Positions 35,290 through 46,662 of a stretch of DNA of 64,000 nucleotides are shown here, piece after piece (the first letter of the stretch is position 1; each line of letters opens with the position of its first letter). Source of the stretch: Augochlora pura (Eukaryota; Arthropoda; Insecta; Hymenoptera; Halictidae); the NCBI RefSeq assembly GCF_028453695.1, contig NC_135773.1, forward strand, positions 24,167,782 through 24,231,781, read 5' to 3'. The translations under genes and the position numbers were made by a program. Below the pieces are notes generated by a model. The model was not told where the DNA came from. It was given only the letters and a program-made list of their open reading frames with translations, and searched no databases.

Positions 35290-35945
35290 AAGCTGCGGCT
35301 TCTCTTGACGGGACTATACGTCCCGGGACTGTATTAACGCAATAGACTGATATCTAAACCAAGAAGGCAATGTATCTTTATGTTACAATAACAACGGCAT
35401 TACTAACTCAGCCGGGTCTCCCTTAAGTCACGGGGAGGCACGGCACGAAGTCTCCTTTACTACCTACGGTTAACTCCCGCGTTAACAATTTAAACTACTA
35501 GCGAAGTTCTTGCGGACACATTGTAGCCCATTGAAATCCTTAGGTATACCTCAGCAGAGGTTGGCGAACCAGGTTACACGGCTCCTAAAAGTCCCCGGAC
35601 TATGGGATCCGTGAACATATCTGGCTGCTATTACCATGCCATTGTTCTGTAAATCTAAACATTTCTTCTCCGTATATACATATATATACAGTTTATTCCA
35701 GTTTCACGATCAGTCCCCGGCGAAGCTCGAATAAATGGAATACTCCCCTCGGCTTATCCTTTATATCTCCTTAGCTTTAAATGCAACAGAATAATCCCTT
35801 CAAGTAGATAAAGTCTCTGCAGCGAATATATAAAATATTGCAGCCGGTTTAAAAATACAAGATTGACCTTTCAAGCCCCGCTGAACTGCGCCCATACGAT
35901 AGAGCTAACATTAAAGCTGGCTATCGTGAGACTAGGACACGTTTT
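35290..35945. other. Unexplained segment, possibly transposon-derived
   Basis: The base texture differs from its CpG-rich left neighbour: fewer CpGs, no long frame and no simple repeat apart from a short TATATACATATATATACA run near 35675-35691. It begins with a hairpin, CGGGAC-TATAC-GTCCCG, at 35309-35325. It could be an LTR or other transposon fragment, but I find no terminal repeat, primer site or coding motif to prove it. Confidence 0.3.
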
Positions 35946-36479
35946 TATCACAATATGACAAAAATATTTTAGGTAAGAAATTCTATTTTTCTTCAGTCTC
36001 TAAATTTACGTTCAATAAATATTTTTTGAAAGCACGCTATAACGTAATATTTTTAAACTTATAATACGATACCATATAATAATTAATCAGAAAACAAATT
36101 TGGAGGAATGAAAATTGTATTCGCAGAATTTAGTAAAGTTGAGACAAGGTAGAAATATTAAATCGATCGTTCACCGAAAATTATTTTCCACGAAATCGCA
36201 TTATTAAATCGGTGCTAATAATTGTAATTAAAACCATAGACCGACGCCGTCGGTAACGCAGCAAAATCAAGATAGCATCTTTGATCGAAGACTTCCCCGC
36301 GGTAGCTGGTAATGAATTCTGATTTTACGCTTTACCCTCTATCCTCTTTGCCACTTGTAACACCTCCCTACTTACAGTTTCACATCCGCGTCGAGTGCTC
36401 TGCATGAATCGTTTAAGACGTACACGTTTACCTGTCCCAACATGCAGACGTGCCCGTGCTCCTTTGCATGCAACCCCGC
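35946..36479. other. Non-coding AT-rich stretch
   Basis: No frame or motif. It lies on the 3' side of the minus-strand retroposon fragment; sequence there does not read as the C-terminal part of a non-LTR ORF2. Confidence 0.6.
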
Positions 36480-36741
36480 TTTCATACGCACAAAGCTCCG
36501 CTCAACAATGTTGCTCTCCCGGTCTACCTTCTACACGGCCATGATCTGGCACCTCCGCTCCATTCAACGCCACACGCCGGTGTACACTCTGATGCCGGGG
36601 CTGCTCCTGCCCTCAATCATCAGCAGCAAATCATCCGCATACGCTACTGTCTTGGAGTCACGCCTCTTTGATTCATGCAGCAACTTATCCATCATACTAC
36701 GGTTCTATTATATATCACGGCCGCCCAGCTGGAACTCTGCA

Positions 36742-36744
<3 letters not shown>
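36480..36744 (-). mobile_element. R1-like non-LTR retrotransposon fragment (RT domain)
   Basis: On the minus strand, from ATG at 36692, the frame reads MDKLLHESKRRDSK and then TVAYADDLLLMIEGRS, ending at a TGA near 36566. YADD (codons 36641-36630) is the catalytic reverse-transcriptase box; YADDL..L..G.S is typical of the R1/LOA group of non-LTR elements. Upstream in a shifted frame GCR.PAGRP may be the decayed GCPQGS..GP box. Downstream, MERRCQIMAV*KVDRE resembles the region containing the GV.VS..KT motif, with a stop. About 220-260 bp survive. Endonuclease, gag-like ORF and 3' tail are absent, so it is inactive. The clade is inferred from the motif only. Confidence 0.72.

Positions 36745-36778
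<34 letters not shown>
36743..36778 (+). repeat. (CT)17 microsatellite
   Basis: Perfect CT run that abuts the upstream edge of the RT fragment, so the retroposon sequence is cut off at the repeat. Confidence 0.96.
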
Positions 36779-36780
<2 letters not shown>

Positions 36781-37461
36781 TCTCGCTGATCCACCTACCG
36801 CTATCATCGCTATCTATCACGCGTTCTACCCGTCATTAGAATAACCATCTCGCGCGATCGTAATTTCTCGGCGGGAACGAAATTTTGTTTATCCTCGTGT
36901 CTTGCGATAATATGCCGAACTCGCGATCAAATTTACACACTGAACTGAATATGTATGATCATTAGCTCCAAGTTAAAATCGGGCACTGTTACACCGTTAA
37001 ATAGAGCGCGGTATTATGCGCGGGGAAAAGTGACGACCCAATATGTGAGTCGTTTAGTTTGAAAGTAACCCAAGTGTCAATTATTTCTATACTGTGCGAT
37101 AATAGATAACGAATTATTGGTCTTTCGAGCTGTTTTTTATTTTTAAATTGAAAGTATGACGTATTCTAATTGCGCGTAGGACAGAATATCATTCGAGCGC
37201 ATTCATTTCGAACGGAGTGAAATTTCAATGCTCTCGCTCGCTGCAGCTCTTTGATTCGTGCGTACAATTTTTGATCACTCTTTTGGGGTTTATCGGTGAC
37301 ACGATCAGTTATTTCAATCTGTTCGCTAATGTTTCAGTTGGCGACTGCTTTGATCGATCGTTCGCATTTACGTCAAAGGAATGACCGACTATGCGATAGA
37401 TAATCTTCAAAGAACACCACCCATTTTCGTGTTAAGGTTGAACAATGTAAACTTCGCCAGG

Positions 37462-37485
37462 TTAATCCTTTGCACTCGAAGCTAT
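37462..37485 (+). mobile_element. Solo end of a TTAA-type MITE
   Basis: TTAA is followed by TCCTTTGCACTCGAAGC, nearly the same as the ends of the 29-kb MITE (CCCTTTGCACACCGAAG) and the reversed right end at 35.2 kb. No inverted partner was found within about 1 kb downstream, so the copy is truncated or its other end has decayed. Confidence 0.5.
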
Positions 37486-37971
37486 TTCCATTATATTTTG
37501 AACAATCTCAACACGCAACGAGTCCGATATTGCTACAATAATTTTGAGAAATAGTATAGCAAATTTTTGATCGACGGCTCAGAGTCGCGATTCGCGCAGC
37601 AGCAAATAACATCCATATCAATTAAATCACATTCGCAATAGTTACGACCTGCCCGACAGGCTGTTACAGCGCGCCCGGTGTTAAAAAGCCGGGAACAGAG
37701 CAATGTCTGTCCGTCCCGGAATTTTGGTAGCAAGAAACAGGACCGCGCCGCAGGTGATAATAGCAGGACGTCGTGGACCGTGTATGATCAAGCCGCAATT
37801 GTCGGGGCCTGTACAACCAAGACAAGCGCCGGCGTCTGAACTTTCAGGACGACCTCAGATAACCGCAACATCTGCAGGAAGGTTTAGCGGATCGATCAAT
37901 TACACGCGCGACTAACTGCACTCCCTGAAATCCAAATCTTCTCGCGTCATAGTCAAGAGATCACCGGGTCC

Positions 37972-37996
37972 AGAGAGAGAGAGAGAGAGAGAGAGA
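37972..37996 (+). repeat. (AG)12 microsatellite
   Basis: Perfect AG run between a CC and GGAA. Confidence 0.97.
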
Positions 37997-38944
37997 GGAA
38001 ACGTAGAAGAGAGAGACTCGATACCGACGAGGGGTTCCAGCCACATCAAACGAACTTTCGAAGGTAGGTCGCGAGTCGATCTCCAATTATCGTTGATGAC
38101 GCAATAGAAGTCGTCCTTTAATCGTTTATCAAGTAGCCGGTGGGGGGGAACGGTCGGCGAAGTTAACCCTCCGGCGAAAGATCCGTGCACGGGTCAACGA
38201 TCGACAGGATGCTAGGTCAGCCTCGATCGTAATTTTTTTGTTCGATCCGCTGAAAGAAAGAGAGCGACGCCGCGCGCCGTATAATAGGGCGTATCGATCA
38301 CAAACCGGTCGATGCGCAATTTACGAGCCATTAGAGCCGAATTGTGTGACACGATCGAGCGGCGGCGTCGCCGATTAAACGCGAATTTAAGGACACCGAC
38401 CGATATAATAGTTTCAACAGTAGGATACGTGTATTTTTAATTTGTCCGGCCCGCGCGGCCTGATCGCCTGGGAATTTATTTATTCGTATGGGAACGCGAA
38501 TAAACCGCGGCGAGATTAATATAAATAGTTAAAGGGGTCGATCTCGTATGCGCGCGGTGCGCTCGTTTCTAAACCGACGATTCCGAGGGCAGCGAACGTA
38601 ATTTTGTCAGCAACCGCGTTTTACCGGATTTAACGATATCGCCGGGTCGAGATCGGACCAAGATCGCGCTTCGATCGGACCGAGATCGGTCTCGCAGCGG
38701 CGGACAGTTTCAATTGTAAACGATCCGCGACGGGAACATGGTCGCCTGGCGCGCTCGCATTATTACAGCGGCGTGCCGCCCTTTTTATTTTGGTGTACGG
38801 TGGACAAATGCAACGTATCGAACTTCCGTCCCAGCTAATTTATGGCGATGGGATTAGGGGAGTGGAACGGTGGCATCGGTGTGGCAACGGGCGGGGAAAG
38901 GGAAACCGGAAAATGGCAATTCTGCAGTGCGGGTAACTACCACG

Positions 38945-38988
<44 letters not shown>

Positions 38989-38998
38989 TCTCTCCCTG
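38945..38998 (+). repeat. (CT)n with CTAT interruptions
   Basis: A long CT run with two CTAT interruptions near 38975-38985; the Ser-Leu frames on the plus strand and Arg-Glu frames on the minus strand are its translations. Confidence 0.96.
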
Positions 38999-39497
38999 CC
39001 CTCTTCTTTGCCGACCGAATCCGGCCAACGAGTTCGAGACGCTTAAGAGGAGAACGTCTCTCGTGACCATCGTGAAATATCACTGCTAAGAGAAAGAAAC
39101 GATGCGCCGCCTCGTCCCCTACGGGGGGTTGACAAAAACACGGGTAATAAAACTCGGTGAATGCCCCTGTGTACCTTCGAGCCGGGGAGAATACGTTCGG
39201 CCGATTACCTCGCCGGTAATGTTCCCCATGCATGGGAAACCTGACTCGAAATCTCCACGGGACCCCCCTTTCCGCCGGTGTTTTATTGAGCTTGCTTATT
39301 TCTTTATTTACGGACCAGGATACTGTAATTACGCGGAAATTGGCACGATGCACCGCCCCGGTATGACCGGGCGGGAATCTAATTATCTACGAGCGGCGAG
39401 AGGATCGCCGTAAGACGTTGTCCTTATCAACGAGTAGAATCCGAATGGAACGAATGGGAATTTTTGGGAAAATTGTCGCGGAAGAACTCTTACATTT

Positions 39498-39892
39498 GAG
39501 CCGTTCAGTGCACACATCGATAAACTGCATAAAACAAAAAGTCGAGAAACGCGATGAAATGATGTATATTGTTTTTTAAAATTCCTGTTATAATATAGAT
39601 TCACATGTATAATGTAGAATGCATAAATACAGATATAGCTTTCATTTAACGGTGTATAAAATTAACAAGAAGAAATAGCCAAAAAATAATCGTCAGTAAT
39701 GTTACAGTTTTTATGAAATAAATTACTTATTTTTCAATGACCAACAAAATTTTGCCGTTTAATGGTATTAATCTTTATTATTCAGGAAAGTTATAATAAA
39801 TATAAAAAGTTACGACTATACCAAGTGTTTCGACACTTAAATTTAAGATTTTTCAAAAAGTCGAGTTAATCGATGCGTGCACTGAACGGCTC
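39498..39892. mobile_element. MITE with 30-bp terminal inverted repeats
   Basis: The left end TGAGCCGTTCAGTGCAC, then (A)CATCGAT(A)AACT, is repeated inverted at the right end (28 of 30 bases agree). The first T pairs with the A at 39893, so the exact boundary is ambiguous by one base. ATTT lies outside both ends (39494-39497 and 39893-39896) and may be the target duplication. The interior is strongly AT-rich compared with both flanks and has no coding capacity. It holds a hairpin, AAGTGT-TTCG-ACACTT, at 39823-39838. AAAAAGTCGAG occurs just inside both ends as a direct repeat. The superfamily cannot be decided from this. Confidence 0.75.
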
Positions 39893-42800
39893 ATTTATTG
39901 GAACGAAATTTTATGACCGATTTAGGGAGCTTCGACTGTTTTCAGCTCCCTGAACACCTAAATATCGCCTACTCAAATATTCTTCGAGTTGAACGAAGGC
40001 CTGACCAGAATAGAACTGCATCAGCACTCTAATATAAGTCAACGAAAGAATATTTAATCGGGGACCGGATATTTCAGTCCTAATTGTGCAGATGGCACGG
40101 CGAACGGCCATTAAGAGTTCGAGCTGTCAAGAATCCGCTCGCAGCTCTCGCGCGAAAACTTAACGTCTTCAGGCAGTTCTCTCCCGGCCTGGCTGAGTGC
40201 GTCTGGCGACTCGGCGGCGCAGCGCCGGGAGCAGTTGAGGCGCAACTTGCCGGGTAACTGAGATAGGGCTGCACAATTAGATAAACACGTAACAGCACTG
40301 GTGGGAATAAAATGGAAGTCCCCGTTACCGGTCGGTTTTGCGTCGGCTGCGTTCTCCGCGAAAACTTCGTTGTTCCGCCGCGGAAAATGGAATCCCCGCG
40401 TCTTCCGCGGTTCAATTTCTAATTTCGCCGGGCGTGCGCGGAGTTTACCGAATTGATAGCACCGGCGAGAGCTGAGTGCTTCGCGTGATGCAACCATTTC
40501 GCGGCTCGAGATTTGCGCGCAGACTGCGGGTTTTTGGATAATGGCTGTCGTCGTTTTAAAGAAACAAATAAATGAGCGACAAGTGTCGCGTCTTAGAGAG
40601 AAAGGAAAATCGATGAGAAATTATGCGAGATCGAACAGCTTGAAATGGACGATGATATTCGTATCGTCAATGAAACGATCAACTTGAAAACCTTTCGACG
40701 TTTATCGTCCAGTTTATCGTAACCAGTTTACATTTACCGGGAAACATTTTTTCCACGAGCCGCGCTCGCCAAATTGAATTGCTCGTGAACGCATTCATCT
40801 CACAATGCTTTAGTTATAAAATATCAGGAAGTATTTTATATTACACTGGGCGGAACGATTGCCGACCATGTTTTACGGCCGGCGACAGACAGTTGTATAA
40901 CGCCGACCAAAACAAGTCAAAGGAACGCCTGTATATTACCGGTGATATGTTATCCGATACGCAGGACGGTATAAAATGAAATCGTTGAAAGGGGAACTTT
41001 AATATACGGGCGGCGTGTGTGATGCATTAAATCAACGGGCTAAACGATAAACCCATATTGAATGTAACCGTAATTGATGCGAAGTGCATTACGAATAGCA
41101 GTTTTTCATATCGCTGTCGCGTATTACTCCGTATCAATCCGCGAAATGCCTGCGATCGCGCGTCGGACGAACGGGAAATAATTTGCGGAGCGACGCTCTT
41201 CGGACGGAAGGCCTCGATCCATTTTAATTTACACGGATGGCAAACTGGTTAATCGTTGGTCAAGAAACCAGCCGGAGCAATGTTCCGATCTTGTTTGACC
41301 CTCGGAGCGAACTATATTAAAATCCATTGCGGGACTGAGGATAGCACCGGGTTTTCATCTTGTACCATGACGTGGTTACTTCTACAGTGACGTCATTACA
41401 GTGATGTTAATCGAATCATAAATGGTAGATAACTCGAGACATTGCAGTAACTCGAGAAATAAATGCAAATGGACGATTAATTCGAGGAATTTATCTCACC
41501 GTTGAAACACTGTCAGAAAATTACACGAATTGTACAGCTTTTAAAAAATTACTAGATGCAGTCGTTAAATCTTTTCTTAAAATTATTATTATAAAGATAA
41601 AATGTCTAGTAGGTAATAAAATGATGGAGGATATTATTTTTCGAAATTTTTTCTATGACAGGAGGGTGAAGAAGCTCTTATTAATGCTCTTCAAAGGAGC
41701 CGTCATTGTAACGAGCACAAAGGGAAGTTGCATAAGTAGCGGATAAATCAGTATTGTGAAAGCTGAAGATCGTTCGCGCGATTTTCGAGGCTCGGTGACG
41801 TCTTTCGGTGCTTGTATATTAATAACCACCCCGTGCTATACAATCTGCGTACAATGGAGCCTCGCAAACAGTGCTGCGCATCGATTCAGATAACTCAATC
41901 ACGACGGACTAATTCATTGCGTAGGTAAATCAAAAAGAGCGATATAGGATTTCTCGAGAAATTCCACTGCGAGTTCCGAATTTTTGAGTATTCTCTCAGA
42001 ACGCTCGAAAAAGGTTCCATCTATATTAAATCTGATTTCAGCGAGGTGTCAAATGCTTCAGCAGGTGATTCGACATTAAACCCTCTTGCTTTTAAAAACC
42101 ATCGACATTATTTGCTCCGTTTGTCTATGAACTGCCTTCGTTGCTAAAGCAAACAGTGAAATAATCATCGTCACGGTTGCCACGTTATTATCTCTTGACA
42201 CTGTCGCTTCCCCATCCGAATCTATCTTCGTGCCCGCGCGATCCTTATTAAACAACTTTCACTGTTATTTATGATCCGACGGGACAGCTCTGTCCGCAAC
42301 TGGGCCACGAAATATTTGCATAAATGGAAAGTTTAAACATCGATTCGCGCAAGCTGCAGTCGAACGGTGGACTCTCGCATACTTTGGCACGGCGGTGATC
42401 GAGCGTCAACTAATCCGCAATTTATTTATAGCCGGGAATGATGAAAACAACCTGTAACGTTGTTTTCCTTCGCGTGAACTTCATCAGCCGAGTTCCTAAT
42501 AGGCAATTGGTCCGCGAACTTGGTAGACCGCGGCGACCTATTTCGTAAACTCTGACATTCTCGCTTATTAAAAATACGATCAACCCTTTTACCGACGGCG
42601 AAAATTTTCCGCAAGGTTTCCCAAGTTCGCTAACTTTCACCGCACTTCAAATTTTTAATGATCCAACGGGCTCGGGGTAGGGGCGTTGAAATTGGTTACC
42701 CGATTCTTCAACGGGAAAAACGTCGACGCTCAAATTACAAAAGAGTACCGGAGTACCGAGCTATTGACACGAGGATTATCCGTATGACATCGTATCGGCT

Positions 42801-43505
42801 TTACCGTAAACCTTTTCCAGCAGATTTTAACAAGTATTGTCGAGTCGCTGGAGCTGTTATTTGGAACTGATATGTATAGTGATCGATGTAGGAAACGAAA
42901 ACGGCATCGAAATTATTAACTAAAGAACATGATCACCATTTCTTATCCTTTCTTTGCGTGCAGCCATTGACAGAAATTATTTATTGCTACTGATAAGTCG
43001 TTTCTTTAAAGTCACACGAAATCGCACAAAATTATTACAATTACTCAAAAAGACAAGATTTATTCCAGCGATATTCTATCCTTTTCTCACGTACAATGAA
43101 AAAGAATTCTGCCGCTCCCATGCAAGCTTCAGCCTAAATGCGAGTTGAACACACGATCACCATTTTCCCTCGCGGGTCTACGTCACCAACAACCAGTCAC
43201 GCCGAGACACGAGCTAACAAGGAGCCAGGTTCCAAAAAATCACTTCACGGTCATTGAAACGATTTTCGCGGTCCAGCGAGTGGACAAACAGGACGACTGC
43301 CTGAGAAATATCTGGTATCCGGGTGGAATTTGTTGACCCCAAATTAAATGAGCATCGTTACGAAGCCGGCGAGTTTTTGGCAGCGGGCGCTAGCAGCAGA
43401 TTTCCGGTCTATGAGTGAACTATTCTATCCCGAATAGGCTAGAAAGTCAACGGAGTAGGAGAAATCGAGAGAGAACGAATGTGGGAGGGGTGGGAAACGG
43501 TCGGC
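39893..43505. other. Non-coding stretch with one ATG minus frame
   Basis: The frame at 40111-40497 (-), 128 codons from ATG, has an ordinary amino-acid mix but no recognisable domain, and a second 111-codon frame overlaps it. The remainder is AT-leaning without motifs. Confidence 0.4.
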
Positions 43506-43556
43506 GAAGAAAAAGAAGAAAAAGAAGAGAAAGAAAGAGAGAAGAGGAGAAGAAAA
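43506..43556 (+). repeat. Polypurine (GAA/GA) tract
   Basis: Fifty-one purines without interruption, mostly AAGAAGAAA-type units. It supplies a Ser/Phe/Leu-rich tail to a 226-codon minus frame (43439-44119) that starts at TTG. Confidence 0.94.
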
Positions 43557-43763
43557 CGGGTGGTGGATGAAAAAGGCAGAAAGCTTCGCGAGCAGTCGCC
43601 ACCCCTACCATTCCTTATTGTCAGAGGGCAAGCGTAGCGCCAGAAACCTCCTGGATACGGACAAAAGTTTCCTGGCCCGTTCCACGGTTTCTCGCCTCTC
43701 CGGAAATTCGACGTTTTTATGGCTGATCGTGGCGGTGAACGTGGGGAGGCTGGGCGAGCCGTA

Positions 43764-43804
43764 GCGGCGGTGGTGCGGCGGCGGCGGTGGTGGTGGTGGT
43801 GGTA
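43764..43804 (+). repeat. (GGC)/(GGT) trinucleotide repeat
   Basis: GGC units followed by (GGT)6. In the minus frame it is a His-Arg run. Confidence 0.93.
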
Positions 43805-44489
43805 GGGAAGCCACGAGGGAGGGCAGGATAAATAATGTACCGCGATATCGAGGGATAATCGCGCGTCGACGAGAGAAATCGCGACCCCGAACGCGGAACG
43901 ACGGAACGAGATATCCCGGTGTCTTCGGGACAACGGCGAACCCCGCGGAGAGGATCCAATGACAGATAACGCAGCTCTAACGAGGTGGCGACGCTTCCCG
44001 AAGCATTCACGCGGGCGTCGCACGCCCGATAAATCGAACGCAATAAGCAGCCGGCGCCGCGAACGCTTGCCTTTTAACAGCGGTGGCCGATTAATCCCAC
44101 GGTCCCCGGTTTCGAACAATCTGGTCGAAGTATGAAACTCATTTCGGAGATTGGATGAGCGACCGGAATGCGGCTGCCGGCTCCACTCCGGGATAAAGGA
44201 CCGGAAGGCAGCGCTCTCGCGGTAATTGAAATCCTCGTGCGATTATTACATCGAGCGGGGGTAGGGACGGCCGAAATCCGCGGCTCGAGAGGCGCGTTAC
44301 ACGTGCCGTCGACGACGCGACGGGAAAGAATTAGTCCAGCAGTGAGTCTGGGTGAATCCTTCGGTATCCATGTGTTCACTAGAGAGCATGCAGTTTGCCA
44401 CGTACACAGGCCGAGAACGATCGAATGAAAGCGGAAACGCGATCATCACTGTCGGGGCTCCGAATCGCCATAGAAACGTCAGGGTGTAC

Positions 44490-44523
44490 AGAGAGAGAGA
44501 GAGAGAGACAGAGAGAGAGAGAG
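44490..44523 (+). repeat. (GA)n microsatellite
   Basis: Two perfect GA runs separated by a CA interruption. Confidence 0.95.
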
Positions 44524-44604
44524 TGACGTCAGTGGACGACAGGGCCTCGAGGAGCTAGCCAAACTCTGGGCACATCGACGATCGCGCGTCCGCGTTCGCA
44601 GGGT

Positions 44605-44632
44605 TCGTCGTCGTCGTCGTCGTCGTCGTCGT
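44605..44632 (+). repeat. (TCG)9 microsatellite
   Basis: A perfect trinucleotide run with one CpG per unit. Unbroken CpGs over 28 bases indicate no methylation-driven decay here. Confidence 0.97.
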
Positions 44633-44723
44633 CTGCACGCTGACGAGTCTCACACGTGTCACTGGGGCCTGTCATCCTCGTACGTGCTTACTAACTCGAC
44701 GGACAGAGTCGCTCGCGCGTGCA

Positions 44724-44780
44724 GCCTAGCGAACCGAGAGGCTAGGCACTTTGGAAGGTGTTCTTTGTCACTGACCTTCC
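44724..44780. other. Two adjacent 7-bp hairpins
   Basis: GCCTAGC/GCTAGGC pair at 44724-44730 and 44741-44747 (10-base loop). GGAAGGT/ACCTTCC pair at 44753-44759 and 44774-44780 (14-base loop). Both stems are perfect and only five bases apart. Confidence 0.7.
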
Positions 44781-46662
44781 ACGAAGGATGAACGGGCGAG
44801 GAGCAGCTGCGCGACGACGTAAATCGCCGAGACGGGAACGCGGTTCAGCGACATCCATCTAGGCTTGGCGTGAACGCCGCGACGAGGGAGGGTACGATAC
44901 GCGCCGGAATCTCGGAGCGGACTGGCGCTGAAGCGGGCTACCCCGGCTCACCAGCGACGAGACTGAACCGCGAGGGTGAGAACGGGGGATGACGGCGGTG
45001 GTATGCCGGTCGGCTGGCGGGAGAAAGACGCGGCCAAGGGGTGGAACGGAGAGAGCCAAGCATCCTTTCTCGATTGCCGTGAGCTTTAGGGTTGGTTCGC
45101 ATGCGCCCGTCCAGGTTCACGTGCCCTCCGCCATCGCGAACCATAGGACCCGCCTTCCTCATACGAAAGACACGTTCCCAGGATAGCGAAAAACACACGT
45201 AGACATAGGTTCTGCCGCTGCTCTAAGGAATCCAACCGCGAAAGTCCCCCTTAGGACTGATAGACGGCCAAGAGAAGCCGGCGCTCTACTCTCGACCGAC
45301 CAGCCAGCCGTTTCGACGCGCAGTTTGCTTTGATGACACTTTCCGCGTTTACGTGACTGGTCCGACTTTCTTTCTCTCTTTCCCTTTCTTTTTTTCCACA
45401 TCCTTCCTTTTTTCGTTGCAATAATAAATATTGCTATATATTCAATAATAAGTAAAAATATATATATATAATACAGCCATTTCTAAAATATAAATTGATC
45501 AGAATGAAGTGCAAAAACAGATCAACAATGGACTAAAATAAAATTTAAACGATTTGATATTTTGTTCCATTCTCGAACTTATCTTTGAGTCGAATCTCTG
45601 CGAGAAGAACCGGCTCTTGATTTAACTAATTATCCATCTCACTTTAGCGTCTATCGACTACCGTGGGAACAAGTTAAAGTGAGAAAACGCGGAATATGTA
45701 GGTCAGAGAAATTTATGGTTCGGCTGTACAAAATTGTACGGACATGCGCGTTTCGCTGTTCTGTCCTTCGAGTCTGCGATCGAGTTAACATTTTTGTGAT
45801 CAGATCATTGGAAAAATATTGTTCCAATTATTTCGTAGACGAATTGCTTGAAATCGTTGCTCAATTTTCCACAAGTGTTTTCAAAGGACCGCGGGTGGTA
45901 TAGTTTTGCTGTTTCGTGTTCGTAATAAGCTACGGAACAATATTCCTCCGCAGGATCTGTCAATAGGGACTCGGGGATGTTCGTCGGCGTGCAACGGAGG
46001 CATCTAAACGCGCGGACGGACGGTCGTTCGGTGAAAATCTCGTCGACTTTACCTCGCCAATGAAAGCAAGCGAGGGGAGAAAGTTAACACACCGAGAAAG
46101 AAGCGTACGAGGAACAGAGCTAGCAAAGCAAGGAGGGGCGAGAGAGGGTGACGCAGAGAAAGAGATAGAAAGAGAGAGAGAGAGAGAGAGAGAGACAAGG
46201 GGGTTCTGGAGGAGTTGGAAACACGTTTCGCTTCCTGCCGTCACCTTGAAGCCATCTCTTACCGGTTTACGAGGACACCCTCGCGAAACTTTTGGTACAC
46301 TCGCACTTAAAGTCATTCTTCGAAATAGTACGATGTACGTAGGTAGTATAATGTCTGTTACGAATACTAGCACGAGCAGGGGGTTGGCTTTATGACTTGC
46401 ACTTCTTCGCATGCCGCGATCCCGAAAGACGTGAAACGCTTAAACTCTTCCTGGAACCTTTCCGAATGACTTCCACTCCCTTCGAGGCGCCACCCCTCCC
46501 ATAAGACTCGATCCACGCCCTCTATTTTTCGATTGGCAATATTTGGTTTGCATTCTCTCGCATAGTTCCGCAGAACTTCGTAAGGAATGTTCGCTTGGCA
46601 TAACCATCGCGTCAATCAATTCATTCAATCTAATTGAATCAATTCAATTGAATTGCATCAAT
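44781..46662. other. Non-coding stretch
   Basis: A CT/T-rich tract occurs at about 45366-45400 and an AT-rich patch at 45420-45480. A 150-codon ATG minus frame (45960-46412) has a hydrophobic start but its middle is the translation of the GA repeat at 46170; unrecognised. AATTCAATTGAATT at 46641-46654 is a perfect 14-bp palindrome just before the 24-bp array. Confidence 0.5.
46150..46195 (+). repeat. (GA)n microsatellite
   Basis: GA-rich run, perfect from about 46170 to 46195. Confidence 0.95.

Larger units (their letters stand above)
36779..39496. other. Non-coding stretch with a solo MITE end
   Basis: Besides the features listed separately, a 70-codon ATG frame at 37703-37915 (+) is rich in Pro/Gln/Arg but unrecognised. 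CCCGG...CCGGG at 37677-37693 forms a short hairpin. DNA at 38.2-38.75 kb is CpG-rich with many TATAATAG/TTTATT patches. Confidence 0.5.
44430..45200. promoter_or_regulatory. Promoter-like CpG block (tentative)
   Basis: A CpG-dense block containing a GA tract, a perfect (TCG)9 run and two adjacent hairpins. There is no convincing TATA box or initiator and no coding exon to attach it to. The reading as a promoter or 5' UTR rests on composition and on the change in polarity of GA/CT tracts around this point, and is weak. Confidence 0.2.

Noticed and set aside
43439..44119. 226-codon minus frame with His-Arg and Ser-Phe runs
   Set aside because: TTG start; the runs are translations of the GGC/GGT repeat and of the purine tract.
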